Assembly (NCBI GenBank): GCA_963836265.1
Contig: CAWIIO010000005.1
Location: forward strand, 310,001-374,000
DNA: 64,000 bases
Reading direction: 5' to 3'
Source: CAIWHR01 sp963836265
Lineage (GTDB): Bacteria > Pseudomonadota > Gammaproteobacteria > Burkholderiales > Casimicrobiaceae
Each line of letters begins with the position of its first letter. The stretch's first letter is position 1. Shown piece after piece: positions 42,966 through 54,702 of this stretch. The notes under the pieces were generated by a model, which had not been told where the DNA came from, searched no databases, and saw nothing but the letters and a program-made list of their open reading frames with translations. The translations under genes and the position numbers were made by a program.

Positions 42966-43847
42966 ATGAGCACCGCGGCGACGCACTGGGGCTGGCCTGC
43001 GCTTGCGGCTTCGCTGCCGTGGCCTGCCGGCTTTGCGCTCCTCGCACGCGTCGCCGCGAGCGGTACCGCCTGCTTTGACGCCGAGGCGGCCGCCTGGCAG
43101 CAGGTCCGCCGATTCGCAGGCGCCCGTATCGCGGAAGCGCATGCCGCCGCCGACGAAACCGCGTGGCGCCGCGCCTGGCGCCTCGTGCAGCTCGTCGATC
43201 ACGCCGACCTTTTCCTGACGCTCACCCGCACCGATCGCTGGCTCGAGCGGCACGTCGACGTGCGGGGCGCGTGGCCCGCCGCAGGGCCCTTTCTCGCGGT
43301 GACCTGCCACTGGGGCGCGGGATTGTGGGCGCTGCGGCACCTCGGCCGCGCGGGACATCGGTCGCGCTTTCTCGCGCGGCGTCCTTCTCCAGCCGAATTC
43401 GGCGACGATGCCGGACGGCGACGTTATATGTGGATGCGCATCCGCGCGACCGAGCGGGCGACTCGCGCACCGGTCGTCTACACCGGCGGCGCAACCGCCG
43501 AGATCGCGCGAGCGCTCGATGCGCGCACGTCGATCGTCGCCCTGTGCGATGTGCCGCTGCCGCCGGGCCGCTCGAAGATCGAGGCGCCGTTTCGCGGCGG
43601 CCGCCTCTCGATGCCTCGCGGGTTGATCGCGCTCGCCTGCGCCCGCGGCCTACCCGTCGTCACGTTCAGCGCGGGGCTCGACCGCGCGACCGGGCGTCGA
43701 CAACTTGCTATCGCGCCGGCCGCCGTCTATCGCGATCAGGCGGCGATGGCCGGCGCACTGGCGGTGGACCTCGAAGCGCTCCTCGACCGCGACTCGGCCG
43801 CGTGGCACATGTGGCCGTACGCTGAGGATCTGGTGATCGCTCCCTAA
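42966..43847 (+). CDS. Lysophospholipid-acyltransferase-like protein (LpxL-related)
   Basis: A 293-residue protein resembling the LpxL/HtrB acyltransferase superfamily. TCHWGAGLWALRHLG occupies the catalytic position, but the acidic residue of the HX4D/E motif is not obvious. DVPLPPGRSKIEAPFRGGRLSMPRG resembles the substrate-pocket segment. An early hydrophobic part suggests membrane contact. It is 40 bases after wzt and its stop interlocks with that of the methyltransferase gene on the other strand. The acyl acceptor is unknown. Confidence 0.65.
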   Translation: MSTAATHWGWPALAASLPWPAGFALLARVAASGTACFDAEAAAWQQVRRFAGARIAEAHAAADETAWRRAWRLVQLVDHADLFLTLTRTDRWLERHVDVRGAWPAAGPFLAVTCHWGAGLWALRHLGRAGHRSRFLARRPSPAEFGDDAGRRRYMWMRIRATERATRAPVVYTGGATAEIARALDARTSIVALCDVPLPPGRSKIEAPFRGGRLSMPRGLIALACARGLPVVTFSAGLDRATGRRQLAIAPAAVYRDQAAMAGALAVDLEALLDRDSAAWHMWPYAEDLVIAP

Positions 43848-44605
43848 GCGACATAGGCGATGACCATCACCCGCTTGCCGCTCGCGAGCTGCTCGTACGC
43901 GTCTGCGGGCGGCGCGACCCGCTCGACCCGCGTGAAGCCGACCTTGGAGAGCACGAACAGCAGCGCCTCGTAACTCGGGCAAAGGCAAATGCCGGTCGTA
44001 CTCGCTTCGGGCGCATGCGTCTCGTCGGTCTCGTCGATCAGCGCAAAGCTGCCGACCATGTGGCGCTGGAACGTGTACGCGCCCCAATCGACGATGCCCG
44101 AAATGTTCGGCGTCACCTGCGTCTCGATCACGCAAGCGCGCCGGGTGAGCGCGCGCGCGAGTCGCAGTGCGCCGACGGGGTTCTCTACGTGGTACAGGAG
44201 ACCCAGCATCAACGTCACGTCGAAGCTGCCCAGTGCGGCCGCGTCGAGCGTTGCGATGTCGGCTTCGACGGTGCGCAGGTTGGCGAGCCCGTAGACAGCG
44301 GCCATCAGCGCCGTATCGGCGACGTGTTCCCGGCGCGCGTCGACGGCGACCACTTCGCGGCAGCCCTTGCGCGCAAGCTGGGTCGCGAAATAACCCTGAT
44401 GACAGGCGACGTCGATGACCGAGAGGCGCTCCCAGCCGGCGGCAGCGAGTGGCGCCAGGCATTGCCAGAGCATCGCAAGGCGCGTTGCGTGGATACGCGC
44501 GACGCCCGGCGGCAGATACGACGCCGTCTGCGTCCCATTGGGCAGGTCGAACTCGTAGAACCAGCGGCGGTCGTTCACCTGCCGCATCAGGCCGGAAGCG
44601 CTCAT
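43844..44605 (-). CDS. Class I SAM-dependent methyltransferase (DUF1698/CmoB-like fold)
   Basis: A 253-residue protein. SAM motif I appears as VIDVACHQGYFATQLA and the acidic turn as VVAVDARREH; later motifs are ATLDAAALGSFDVTLMLGLLYHVENPVGAL and CVIETQV. The DVACHQGYFA form of motif I and LGLLYHVENP are typical of the DUF1698/CmoB-like group. Methyltransferases near Wzt often cap the growing glycan, which is an inference here. ATG at 44605 is used; GTG at 44617 is an alternative. It is convergent with the acyltransferase-like gene. Confidence 0.8.
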   Translation of the reverse strand: MSASGLMRQVNDRRWFYEFDLPNGTQTASYLPPGVARIHATRLAMLWQCLAPLAAAGWERLSVIDVACHQGYFATQLARKGCREVVAVDARREHVADTALMAAVYGLANLRTVEADIATLDAAALGSFDVTLMLGLLYHVENPVGALRLARALTRRACVIETQVTPNISGIVDWGAYTFQRHMVGSFALIDETDETHAPEASTTGICLCPSYEALLFVLSKVGFTRVERVAPPADAYEQLASGKRVMVIAYVA

Positions 44606-44715
44606 GGTCGGGTTCACCGGAATTTGGCGGAGTTTACTACGCCGTCAGGGACGGGCGGCGCGAACCGTGGCCGCATGCATGCCGAATTCCATCCAGACGC
44701 GGCAACGCGATGCGA

Positions 44716-44721
44716 TAAAAT
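44716..44721 (+). promoter_or_regulatory. Putative -10 box before the large TPR-GT41 gene
   Basis: TAAAAT followed by CG lies 89 bases before the ATG at 44810, in the 204-base divergent gap that also serves the methyltransferase. No good -35 box is seen. Confidence 0.25.
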
Positions 44722-44809
44722 CGAGCGCCAATGCTACCGCTCGTCCGCCTCTGCCCGCCGCTTTCCATCGTAGCGCGCGCTGCGCCATGAGCTCGGCACG
44801 ACGACGTTG

Positions 44810-47800
44810 ATGGGCACGCCGGAGTACGCGCAGTGGTTCGCGCGGGGCCAGGCGCACCAGCGCGAGGGCCGCGCGATCGACGCGATGCTCTGCTATCGGC
44901 GCGCGGCGCGCGCCGACCCCCGCGCGTCGGATCCTCATTTCGTGCTGGGGGAAGTGTTGTGGCAGCTCGGTCGGCCGGCGGAGGCGATCGTCGCCTGGCG
45001 CGAAGGCTCCCGCCTTGCGCCCGCGCATCTCGCGCCGGCGCAGGCGCTGGCAGAAGCGCTGCTCGCGACCGGCGATTCCGCAGCCGCCCGTGCTGCGGCC
45101 GAGCGGGTCCTCGCGCTTGCACCGGGCGATGCGCGCGCGACGTTGATCCGCGCCATTGCGGCGATCGCGAGCGGCGAAGGCGCGGCCGAACCGGAACCGT
45201 TCACGCAGGTCGCGAGCACGCTCGAGCGCGAGCCGCGATTTCTCGCCGTGCCCGCGCTCGCGGATCCGTTGGCAAAGGCACTCGAAGCCGCGCCGCGGGG
45301 ACCCCGGCGCGATGCGCTGCTCGAAGCCCTTGCGCGGTTGCCGGACGCGCTCGCCACGGCGCCGGCGCTGCTGGCGACCCTCGTGCTCGAACACCTCGCC
45401 GGTGCGGCAGCCGCCGTCGTTGCAGATGCGCGCGGCGTGCTCGCCGGGCAGGCGCGCGAGCGCGTCTATGCCGACGTCGATCGCGAGTCGCTGCGGCGCA
45501 CGGCAATCGCCGCCGCGCGATTCGATCGCGAGAGCGCCGGCGTTCTCGCCGGCCGCTACGCAACGTTGTGTGCGACGGCGTTCGCCCCGCTCGTTCCAAT
45601 CATGTGGCCGCAGCGAACGGCGGGAGCGCGGCTGCGCATCGTGCTGCTGCTTCCGGCCGACGTCCTCGCGATCGCGGAAGTACGCGAATTTGCGGCGTTG
45701 CCGTTCGACGCGTTCGACGTGGTGCTGGCGGCGATCGCGGCGCTGGCCGCGCCGAGCGTCGCCGGGTTGACCGGCATCGCGCTGCCGCTCGAACCGGACG
45801 CCGTCGCCGCCAAGGCGATCGCGGCACGCGACCCCGACGTCCTCGTCGATCTCGTCGGGCTCGCCGCGGCGAGCGGACCGCTGCTCGCCCTGCGACCGGC
45901 GCGGGCCGTCTTCACGCTCGCGACGCTGCCGCTGCCGAATCGCGCGCCGCTTGTCGATCGCGCGTTCGACGGCATCGGCGAAGCGATCGCCGCGTGCGCG
46001 GACCTCCGGCGCGCGCTCGATCCGTCGCGGGAATGCCCCGTCGACGTCGCGGCACTCGATGCGACGTGGGAACGCGCCGTGCGCGCGCACCAGAGCCGCG
46101 ATCGCAACGCGGCGGTCGCGCAATACCGAACCGTTCTCGAGCTGCAGCCGGGGTTCGCCACGGCCTGGTTCCTGTCCGGTGTCGCGCAGCGCGACGAGGG
46201 TGACGTCGCCGGTGCGCGCGAAGCGTTCGTGGCGGCGCTCGCCACGGCGCCGGGATACGTCGACGCGCGGATCGGGGCCGCACGCGCCGCGCTCGCGATG
46301 CGCGACGCCGCCGCGGCGATCGCGCTCTGCGAGGACGGGCTCGGGCGGAACGGCGGCGACGCGAGGCTGTGGCGCGCGCTCGGCGAGGCGCGCCTTGCCC
46401 GACGCGAGGGTGCGGGCGCCGCAGCGGCGTTCGAGGCGGCGCTGCGCATCGACGGCAACGACGCCGAAGGGCACTACCGCCAGGGGGTCGCCTTGCAGAT
46501 GCAAGGGGAATCGGGCGAGGCGGCGCGTGCCTACCAGCGTGCGCTCGCACTGCGCCCCGATCTCACCGCCGCGCACTTCAACCTCGGCGTGCTGTTCCAG
46601 GCGCAGGGCGCAACCGACGCTGCGATTGCCGCCTATGGCGAAGTGCTTTCTGCCGATCCCGGGAACGTCGCCGCCTACAAGAATCTCGGCGAGGTGCTGT
46701 ACGCCGCCGGGCGGATCGACGCCTGGCTTGCCAACTTCCGGCGCTTCGAAGCGCGCTGTCCGCACGCCTTGCCGCTCGCCGTCCAGGCGCTCGAAGCCTG
46801 CCAGCACGCCGCGGACTTCGCGGCGCTCGAGCGCTATCTCGACGGTCTCGCCCAGGAACGCTTCGTCGCCGACGGCGACGCGGAGCTCGTCGACAGCCTC
46901 GAGGAGCTTCTGTACCTGCTCCTCTTTTTCGACGTGCCCATGGACGTGATCGGGCGCTACGCCCGCAGGTACGACGAGGTGGCGCGGCGCGTCTACGGCC
47001 TGCCGTTGCCGCAGCCGGCCGTGCGCAAGCCAGGGCGCCTGCGCATCGGCTACCTTTCGGCGGACCTCCGCGACCATGTGATGGGCAAGATGGTGTGGTC
47101 GGCGGTCGAACGCCACGACAAGGCGCGCTTCGAGCTCTACTTCTATTCGCTGTCCGCAACGAACGACGACTGGACGGCGCGGTTTCGCGGTCTGGCCGAC
47201 CGTTTCGAGGCCGTCGCGGCGCAGGGCGAGCATGCTGCCGCCGCGCGCATCGCGGCCGACGATCTCGACCTGCTCGTCGACCTGTCGACGCACACGAAGG
47301 GCGCGAAGCCGGGGATCCTCGCGCTGGAGCCGGCGCGCGTGCAGATCACGCACGTCGCGAGCGCCGGCACCGTCGGGCTTTCGACGATCGACTTCAAGCT
47401 CACCGATCGCTTTTGCGACGTGCCGGACGCCCAGGCGTTCCAGATCGAGACGCTGCTGCCGATGGACGGTTGCGTGTATCCGTATCGCCATGTCGCGCCG
47501 GCAGCGGAGCATCCCTTCCGTCGCGCCGTGCTCGGCGTCGCCGAGGATGCGGTCGTCATCGGTGCTTTCGTTGCCGCTCTCAAGCTGTCGCGGCGGTGCC
47601 TCGCGTTGTGGCGCGACGTGCTTGCGCGCGTCCCGCGTGCGAAGCTCGCCTTCTCGCCGCTGAATCCGGCGCTCGCGGGGATATACGAGCGTCTCGCGGC
47701 GGCGGCCGGCATTGCCCGGGACCGTCTGCTGTTCGTGCCGCAGGGGCACAACGAGGCCGAGAGTCGGGCCCGCTACGCGCTCGTCGACTTCGTGCTCGAT

Positions 47801-48157
47801 CCGATGCCGTTCGGCGGCGTCAACGGCACGCTCGAAGCGCTCGACATGGGCGTGCCGGTGGTGACGCTCCTCGGCAAGCGCCATGGCGAACGGACGTCGT
47901 ACTCCATTCTCGCCAATCTTGGAGTGACCGAGACCGTCGCTGCGAGTGGCCGCGAGTACGTCGACATCGCCGCGAGGCTCGCCGATGACGCGGCGTTCAT
48001 GCGCGACGTGCGCGCGCGAATCCGCGCGGGGCTCGCGCATTCGGCGCTGACCGACATGCCTGCGCACACGCGGGCGCTCGAGCGTGCCTACCTCGCTGCG
48101 CTCGCGGCGAAGGCGCCTGAAGCGCTTGACGCCTCCGAAGGATCGCGCGGTGGCTGA
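44810..48157 (+). CDS. Large TPR-GT41 protein with duplicated N-lobe
   Basis: A 1115-residue protein. Residues about 10-130 are TPR units. Residues about 273-395 look like a degenerate GT41 N-lobe (RLRIVLLLPADV, DPDVLVDLVGLAAASGPLLALRPARAVFTLA), parallel to the C-terminal catalytic N-lobe (RLRIGYLSADLRDHVMG, DLDLLVDLSTHTKGAKPGILAL). Residues about 415-690 are a second TPR block, and about 740-1090 the full GT41 domain with FVAALKLSRRCLALW and VDFVLDPMPFGGVNGTLEAL. Likely a cytoplasmic protein glycosyltransferase; the donor is unknown. Its stop overlaps the next start by eight bases. Confidence 0.88.
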   Translation: MGTPEYAQWFARGQAHQREGRAIDAMLCYRRAARADPRASDPHFVLGEVLWQLGRPAEAIVAWREGSRLAPAHLAPAQALAEALLATGDSAAARAAAERVLALAPGDARATLIRAIAAIASGEGAAEPEPFTQVASTLEREPRFLAVPALADPLAKALEAAPRGPRRDALLEALARLPDALATAPALLATLVLEHLAGAAAAVVADARGVLAGQARERVYADVDRESLRRTAIAAARFDRESAGVLAGRYATLCATAFAPLVPIMWPQRTAGARLRIVLLLPADVLAIAEVREFAALPFDAFDVVLAAIAALAAPSVAGLTGIALPLEPDAVAAKAIAARDPDVLVDLVGLAAASGPLLALRPARAVFTLATLPLPNRAPLVDRAFDGIGEAIAACADLRRALDPSRECPVDVAALDATWERAVRAHQSRDRNAAVAQYRTVLELQPGFATAWFLSGVAQRDEGDVAGAREAFVAALATAPGYVDARIGAARAALAMRDAAAAIALCEDGLGRNGGDARLWRALGEARLARREGAGAAAAFEAALRIDGNDAEGHYRQGVALQMQGESGEAARAYQRALALRPDLTAAHFNLGVLFQAQGATDAAIAAYGEVLSADPGNVAAYKNLGEVLYAAGRIDAWLANFRRFEARCPHALPLAVQALEACQHAADFAALERYLDGLAQERFVADGDAELVDSLEELLYLLLFFDVPMDVIGRYARRYDEVARRVYGLPLPQPAVRKPGRLRIGYLSADLRDHVMGKMVWSAVERHDKARFELYFYSLSATNDDWTARFRGLADRFEAVAAQGEHAAAARIAADDLDLLVDLSTHTKGAKPGILALEPARVQITHVASAGTVGLSTIDFKLTDRFCDVPDAQAFQIETLLPMDGCVYPYRHVAPAAEHPFRRAVLGVAEDAVVIGAFVAALKLSRRCLALWRDVLARVPRAKLAFSPLNPALAGIYERLAAAAGIARDRLLFVPQGHNEAESRARYALVDFVLDPMPFGGVNGTLEALDMGVPVVTLLGKRHGERTSYSILANLGVTETVAASGREYVDIAARLADDAAFMRDVRARIRAGLAHSALTDMPAHTRALERAYLAALAAKAPEALDASEGSRGG

Positions 48158-50282
48158 CACGCAGGCCCGCGACCCACGCCTGGCCAAAGCGGAAGCAATG
48201 CTCGATGCGGGGGATCCCGGGGCGGCGATCTCCCTGCTGTCGGCGGTGCTGGGCACGGCGAACGCAGCCCCCCAGGATGTCCATGCCGCGCTGCTGTTGC
48301 GCTCGAAGGCGCACGAGCGTCTGTCGGACCTGTCGGCGGCGATCGCGGATCTCAGGCGCGCCGTCGCGGTCGCGCCGCGCGATGTCCGCACCCGCAATAC
48401 GCTCGGCATTCTGCTCGCCGAGCGCGGCGACCTTGCAGACTCCATCGCCGAATTGACGCTCGCGGTTGAGATCGATCCCGGCTACGCGCGTGGCTGGAAC
48501 AACCTCGGCAATGCGCTGCGCAGTGCCGGCCGCATCGGCGAGGCGGCCGCAGCGGTGCGCCGCGCCGTGGGCACCGATCCCGATTATGCGCTTGCCTGGA
48601 GCCATCTCGGCGCGCTCCTCGTCGAACAGGGTGACGACGCGGCAGCCGGCGACGCATACGCACGCGCGCTCGCGCTGAAGCAGGACTCCGGAACGGTGCT
48701 GGGGCTCGCCGCCATCGCGCGCCGGCGCGGCGACGTCGATGCCGCGGTCGATCTCTACACGCGAGCGACGGTCCTTGCGCCCGCAGATCCCAACGCCCTG
48801 CTGCAACTCGCGGGAACGCTTGCCGAACGCGACGATCTTGCAGCGGCGCGAAGCGCGTATGCCGGTGCCCGAGCGCGGAAGCCGGGGCTGTTGCGGGCGG
48901 CGTTCGGCGAGGCGCTGACGCTGCCCATGGTGTACTCGGACGCCGCGGCGGTGGGGTCGGCGCGCGCGGACTACGCCGCGGGCCTCACGAGACTCGAAGC
49001 CGAAATTCCGAACCTCGTTCGCGGCCGCGCTTTCGGCGACGTGGCCGACGAGCTGCGCTGGACCAATTTCCTTCTCGCCTACCAGGGCGAGGACGACCGC
49101 GAGCTGCAGGCACGCTACGCGGCGATTGCGGGGCGCGCGATCGAAGCGGTGGCGCCCGAGTGGCGCACGCCGCCGCGACGCTCGACCGCCGCAGCGCGCA
49201 TCCGCGTCGGTTTCGCCTCGGCGTTCTGGAGCGACGGCACGGTCGGACGCTACTTCCGGAGCTGGATCACCGGCCTCGACAGGAAGCGCTTCGAGATCTT
49301 CGTCTATCACCTGCGTCGCGACGCGACGCCGTTTCTCACCGAGCTCTCGGCCCACGCGGACCGGGTGCGCGTGTACACCGGCGCGAAGCTGCTGCCCTCG
49401 ATGATTGCACCGGCCATCCGCGGCGACGCGCTCGACGCGCTCGTGTATCCGGAGCTCGGCATGGATGCGACGTCCTTCGCGCTGGCGGCGCTGCGTCTCG
49501 CGCCGCTGCAATGCGCCGCCTGGGGCCATCCCGTCACCACCGGCCACGCGTCGATCGATGCCTTCTTCTCCTGCGGTGCGATGGAGCCACCCGGTGCCGA
49601 CGCGCACTACACCGAGCGGTTGATCAGGCTGCCGGGAATCGGCACCAATTACGGGCGCCCCGGGGCCCCCGCCGATGCCCCCCGCGCGCGCTTCGGACTT
49701 CCCGAGGGCGTGCCGCTCTTGCTGTGCCCACAGTCGCTCTTCAAGATCCACCCGGACAACGACGCGCTGTTTGCGCGCGTGCTGGCCGCGGCGCCGAAAG
49801 CGCGGATCGTCGTTTTCGACGGCCGGCATTCCGTGCTGACCGCGAAGTATCGTGCGCGGCTCGGGAGCGCGCTCGCGCGGGCCGGCGTGGCGAGCGAGCG
49901 GCTCATCGTGCTGCCGCAATGCGGCCACGACGACTACCTGCGCATCAACGCGATGTGCGCTGCGATGCTCGACACGCTGCGCTGGTCGGGTGGCAACACC
50001 AGTCTCGACGCGCTCGCCGCCGGCCTGCCGATCGTCACGCTGCCCGGACGGTTCATGCGAGGGCGGCAGAGCGCGGCGATGCTCTCGCTCGCCGGGGTCG
50101 ACGAGGTCGTGGCGGGCGACGAAGACGACTATGTGCGTATCGCGGGGCGATTGGTCGGAGAGCCGGAATGGCGGGACTCGATCGCCGCGCGCCTGCGGGC
50201 CGGGCGCGATCGGCTGTTTGGCGACGTGGCGCCGGTCGCAGCATTCGCGGCTGCGCTCGAGGGGCTCGCGCGCGGCAGCTGA
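48150..50282 (+). CDS. TPR-GT41 protein with altered catalytic motif
   Basis: A 710-residue protein. Residues about 15-275 are TPR units (for example WNNLGNALRSAGRIGEAAAAV). From about 350 the GT41 region begins (RIRVGFASAFWSDGTVGRYF), continues with CAAWGHPVTTGHASIDAFF and keeps the Lys of PQSLFKIHPDN. At the position where the other GT41 proteins of this island have His (SADLRDH, SSDFRTH, GSDFRSH) it has Gly in WSDGTVG, so activity may differ. GTG at 48150 has a GAAGGA site and overlaps the previous stop. It converges with the gene at 50312. Confidence 0.88.
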   Translation: MADTQARDPRLAKAEAMLDAGDPGAAISLLSAVLGTANAAPQDVHAALLLRSKAHERLSDLSAAIADLRRAVAVAPRDVRTRNTLGILLAERGDLADSIAELTLAVEIDPGYARGWNNLGNALRSAGRIGEAAAAVRRAVGTDPDYALAWSHLGALLVEQGDDAAAGDAYARALALKQDSGTVLGLAAIARRRGDVDAAVDLYTRATVLAPADPNALLQLAGTLAERDDLAAARSAYAGARARKPGLLRAAFGEALTLPMVYSDAAAVGSARADYAAGLTRLEAEIPNLVRGRAFGDVADELRWTNFLLAYQGEDDRELQARYAAIAGRAIEAVAPEWRTPPRRSTAAARIRVGFASAFWSDGTVGRYFRSWITGLDRKRFEIFVYHLRRDATPFLTELSAHADRVRVYTGAKLLPSMIAPAIRGDALDALVYPELGMDATSFALAALRLAPLQCAAWGHPVTTGHASIDAFFSCGAMEPPGADAHYTERLIRLPGIGTNYGRPGAPADAPRARFGLPEGVPLLLCPQSLFKIHPDNDALFARVLAAAPKARIVVFDGRHSVLTAKYRARLGSALARAGVASERLIVLPQCGHDDYLRINAMCAAMLDTLRWSGGNTSLDALAAGLPIVTLPGRFMRGRQSAAMLSLAGVDEVVAGDEDDYVRIAGRLVGEPEWRDSIAARLRAGRDRLFGDVAPVAAFAAALEGLARGS

Positions 50283-50311
50283 TCGGGTCAGGCGGGCCGC
50301 GCCGTTGCACG

Positions 50312-52387
50312 TCACGCACGCGCGATGCCCAGGAGCGCCGTCTCGAGATCGCGCGTGAATGCGGCCATGTCGAACAGCGGATGGGTGGCACGGTTGCGCG
50401 CGATCTTCGCCCGGAGCGCCGGCGATGCGCCGCGATCCTGCGCAATCCGAAGGGCCGTCGCCTCGTAGTCGGCAAGATCCGCCGTCACCAGCTCGGGCAT
50501 GCCGACGGCGTGGAGCTGGCTCGCGGCGACACGGCCCGCCATCGTCGCTCCCAGGCACGTCAGCACGGGCACGCCCATCAGCAGCGCATCGTTCGCGGTC
50601 GTGCCGGCATTGTAGGGAAGCGTGTCGAGGAACAGGTCGGCGTGCACGTGCCGCGCCAGGTGGTCGGCGGGTGCGACCCGAGGCGCGAAGACGAAACGCG
50701 CATCGTCGATGCCGCGCGCTGCCGCCTCGCGCCGCAGGTTGGCGCAGGCAACCTCGTTGCCGGGGGCGAGCCACAGGACGCTCCGCGGTACGGCGGCAAG
50801 GAGGCGCATCCACGCGTCGAACACGTCGGGCGCGATCTTGTAGGGTGCGTTGAAGCAGCAGAAGACGAAGCCGTCGGGCGGAAGGCCGCAAGCCTCGCGC
50901 GACGGCGCGTCGCGGCCTGTCTCGCGCCGCGTGTCGCTGGGGCAGAAGGAGTTCGGGAGCGGAAGCAGGCGCTCGGTGAAGAACGGCTGTGCGGCTTCCG
51001 GCGTGACGATGCGATCGGTGATTACGTAGTCGATGAAATCGGCGCCCATGGTGCCGAGGTAGCCGAGCCACGACAGCGCAACGGGCGCCGGGCGCCGCGC
51101 GAGGATCTCGCTCCTCGCGTGCGACGTGTAGCCGTTGAGGTCGATCAGCGCGTCGATGCCGTCGTCGCGGATTCGCCGCGCGGTGTCCTCGGCGCTCTGG
51201 TCGGCGCACTCGGCGAAGCGCTCGAATGCCGCCTCGATCCGCGAGCGCAAAGGCGAAGTCTCCGGCGGCCCGATCGAATAGGCGAATGTCTCGAACCGGC
51301 GCCGGTCGTGTCGTTCCCAGACCTCGGTTAGCAGGAACGCGATCGCGTGGGTACGGAAATCCGACGACACATAGCCCAGACGGACCTTCGGCTTGCGCGC
51401 GTGTCCGGAGCGCGGCGCCACCGGCGGGGCAACCGCGGTTCGCGGCAGGAGCGAGCGCGCCCAGCGCCGTGCGATGCGCAACTGAAGCGCCGGCGGCATC
51501 GGCATCGACAGCGTCGTGAACGGATTGGCGATCGCGTCGTCGTCCTCCGCGCGGGACACCCGCTCGAGAATGCGCGCGTGCAGCGCGTCGCGCCCGGACC
51601 AATCGCACAGCTGCGCGCGGCAGCTCGCGAGCAGGGTCGCGGCGTAAAGGAGATCCGGATCGAGTGCGAGTGCGCGGGCGAGGATCGGCTCCGCCTGCCG
51701 GTGATCGCCGCCGTCGACCAGCACCGAGCCGAGGTTGGTGAGGACCAGCGCATCGTCGGGCGCCTGTGCCTGCGCTCGCCGGAAGCTTGCCTCGGCGCCG
51801 GCGTAGTCGCGCAGATGGTGCTGGCAGATGCCGTAGTCGATCCAGAGGCTGGCATCGACGTCGCGGGCGCCGAGCAGGTGCCGCTCGAACATCGACGCCG
51901 CCTCGGGGTAGCGGCCGTCGCGGCAGAGCGCGTGCAGCAGATTGCCTTGCGCCGGGCGATGGCCGGGATCGCGATGCAGGACTTCGCGCCAGGTATCGAT
52001 GGCGCGACGCGATTCCCCGGCGCGGTCGAGCGCGAGCGCCAGGTTGTTCAAGACGTTCGCGTGGCCGGGCGCCAGGATGAGCGCTCTTTCGTAAGCGACG
52101 ATCGCCGCGGCGAACTTCCGTTGCTGGCGATGCAGATTGCCGAGCTGGAACGACGCGTCGACGAAACGCGCATCGCGGTCGATTGCGCGCTGGAGCGCCG
52201 CTTCTGCGGCGACGGGATCGCGGTCCCGGAGCGCAACGCCAAGAAGCGTCCACACGCGCGCGTCGTCGATCCCGAACGCCATCGCCTTGCGGCAGAGCGC
52301 TTCCGCATTCGCGGCATCACCGCGCTGCCACGCGGCGTGAGCGCCGCGAAGCGCTGCGACCCCCGGGGAATCCGGCGCTGCCGGCAT
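50312..52387 (-). CDS. TPR-GT41 glycosyltransferase
   Basis: A 691-residue protein. About seven TPR units cover residues 5-270 (for example LNNLALALDRAGESRRAI, LTNLGSVLVDGGDHRQAE). The GT41 catalytic region starts near 340: LGYVSSDFRTHAIAFLL, IDALIDLNGYTSHARSEIL, PAPVALSWLGYLGTMGADFIDY, CFNAPYKIAPDVFDAWMRLL and DLFLDTLPYNAGTTANDAL. All usual motifs, including the His and Lys, are present. It is the last gene of the leftward operon, six bases after the fusion gene, and faces the rightward TPR-GT41 gene. Confidence 0.92.
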   Translation of the reverse strand: MPAAPDSPGVAALRGAHAAWQRGDAANAEALCRKAMAFGIDDARVWTLLGVALRDRDPVAAEAALQRAIDRDARFVDASFQLGNLHRQQRKFAAAIVAYERALILAPGHANVLNNLALALDRAGESRRAIDTWREVLHRDPGHRPAQGNLLHALCRDGRYPEAASMFERHLLGARDVDASLWIDYGICQHHLRDYAGAEASFRRAQAQAPDDALVLTNLGSVLVDGGDHRQAEPILARALALDPDLLYAATLLASCRAQLCDWSGRDALHARILERVSRAEDDDAIANPFTTLSMPMPPALQLRIARRWARSLLPRTAVAPPVAPRSGHARKPKVRLGYVSSDFRTHAIAFLLTEVWERHDRRRFETFAYSIGPPETSPLRSRIEAAFERFAECADQSAEDTARRIRDDGIDALIDLNGYTSHARSEILARRPAPVALSWLGYLGTMGADFIDYVITDRIVTPEAAQPFFTERLLPLPNSFCPSDTRRETGRDAPSREACGLPPDGFVFCCFNAPYKIAPDVFDAWMRLLAAVPRSVLWLAPGNEVACANLRREAAARGIDDARFVFAPRVAPADHLARHVHADLFLDTLPYNAGTTANDALLMGVPVLTCLGATMAGRVAASQLHAVGMPELVTADLADYEATALRIAQDRGASPALRAKIARNRATHPLFDMAAFTRDLETALLGIARA

Positions 52388-52392
52388 CGCGG

Positions 52393-54681
<2,289 letters not shown>

Positions 54682-54702
54682 CCGCGGCTCCGGCGAGGCG
54701 CG

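Noticed and set aside
44645..48445. Minus-strand frame of 1266 codons opposite the large TPR-GT41 gene
   Set aside because: The Arg-rich translation has no domain and mirrors the codon pattern of the plus-strand gene.
47997..52253. Minus-strand frame of 1418 codons across two TPR-GT41 genes
   Set aside because: It overlaps real genes on both strands, is Arg/Ala-rich and shows no family motif.
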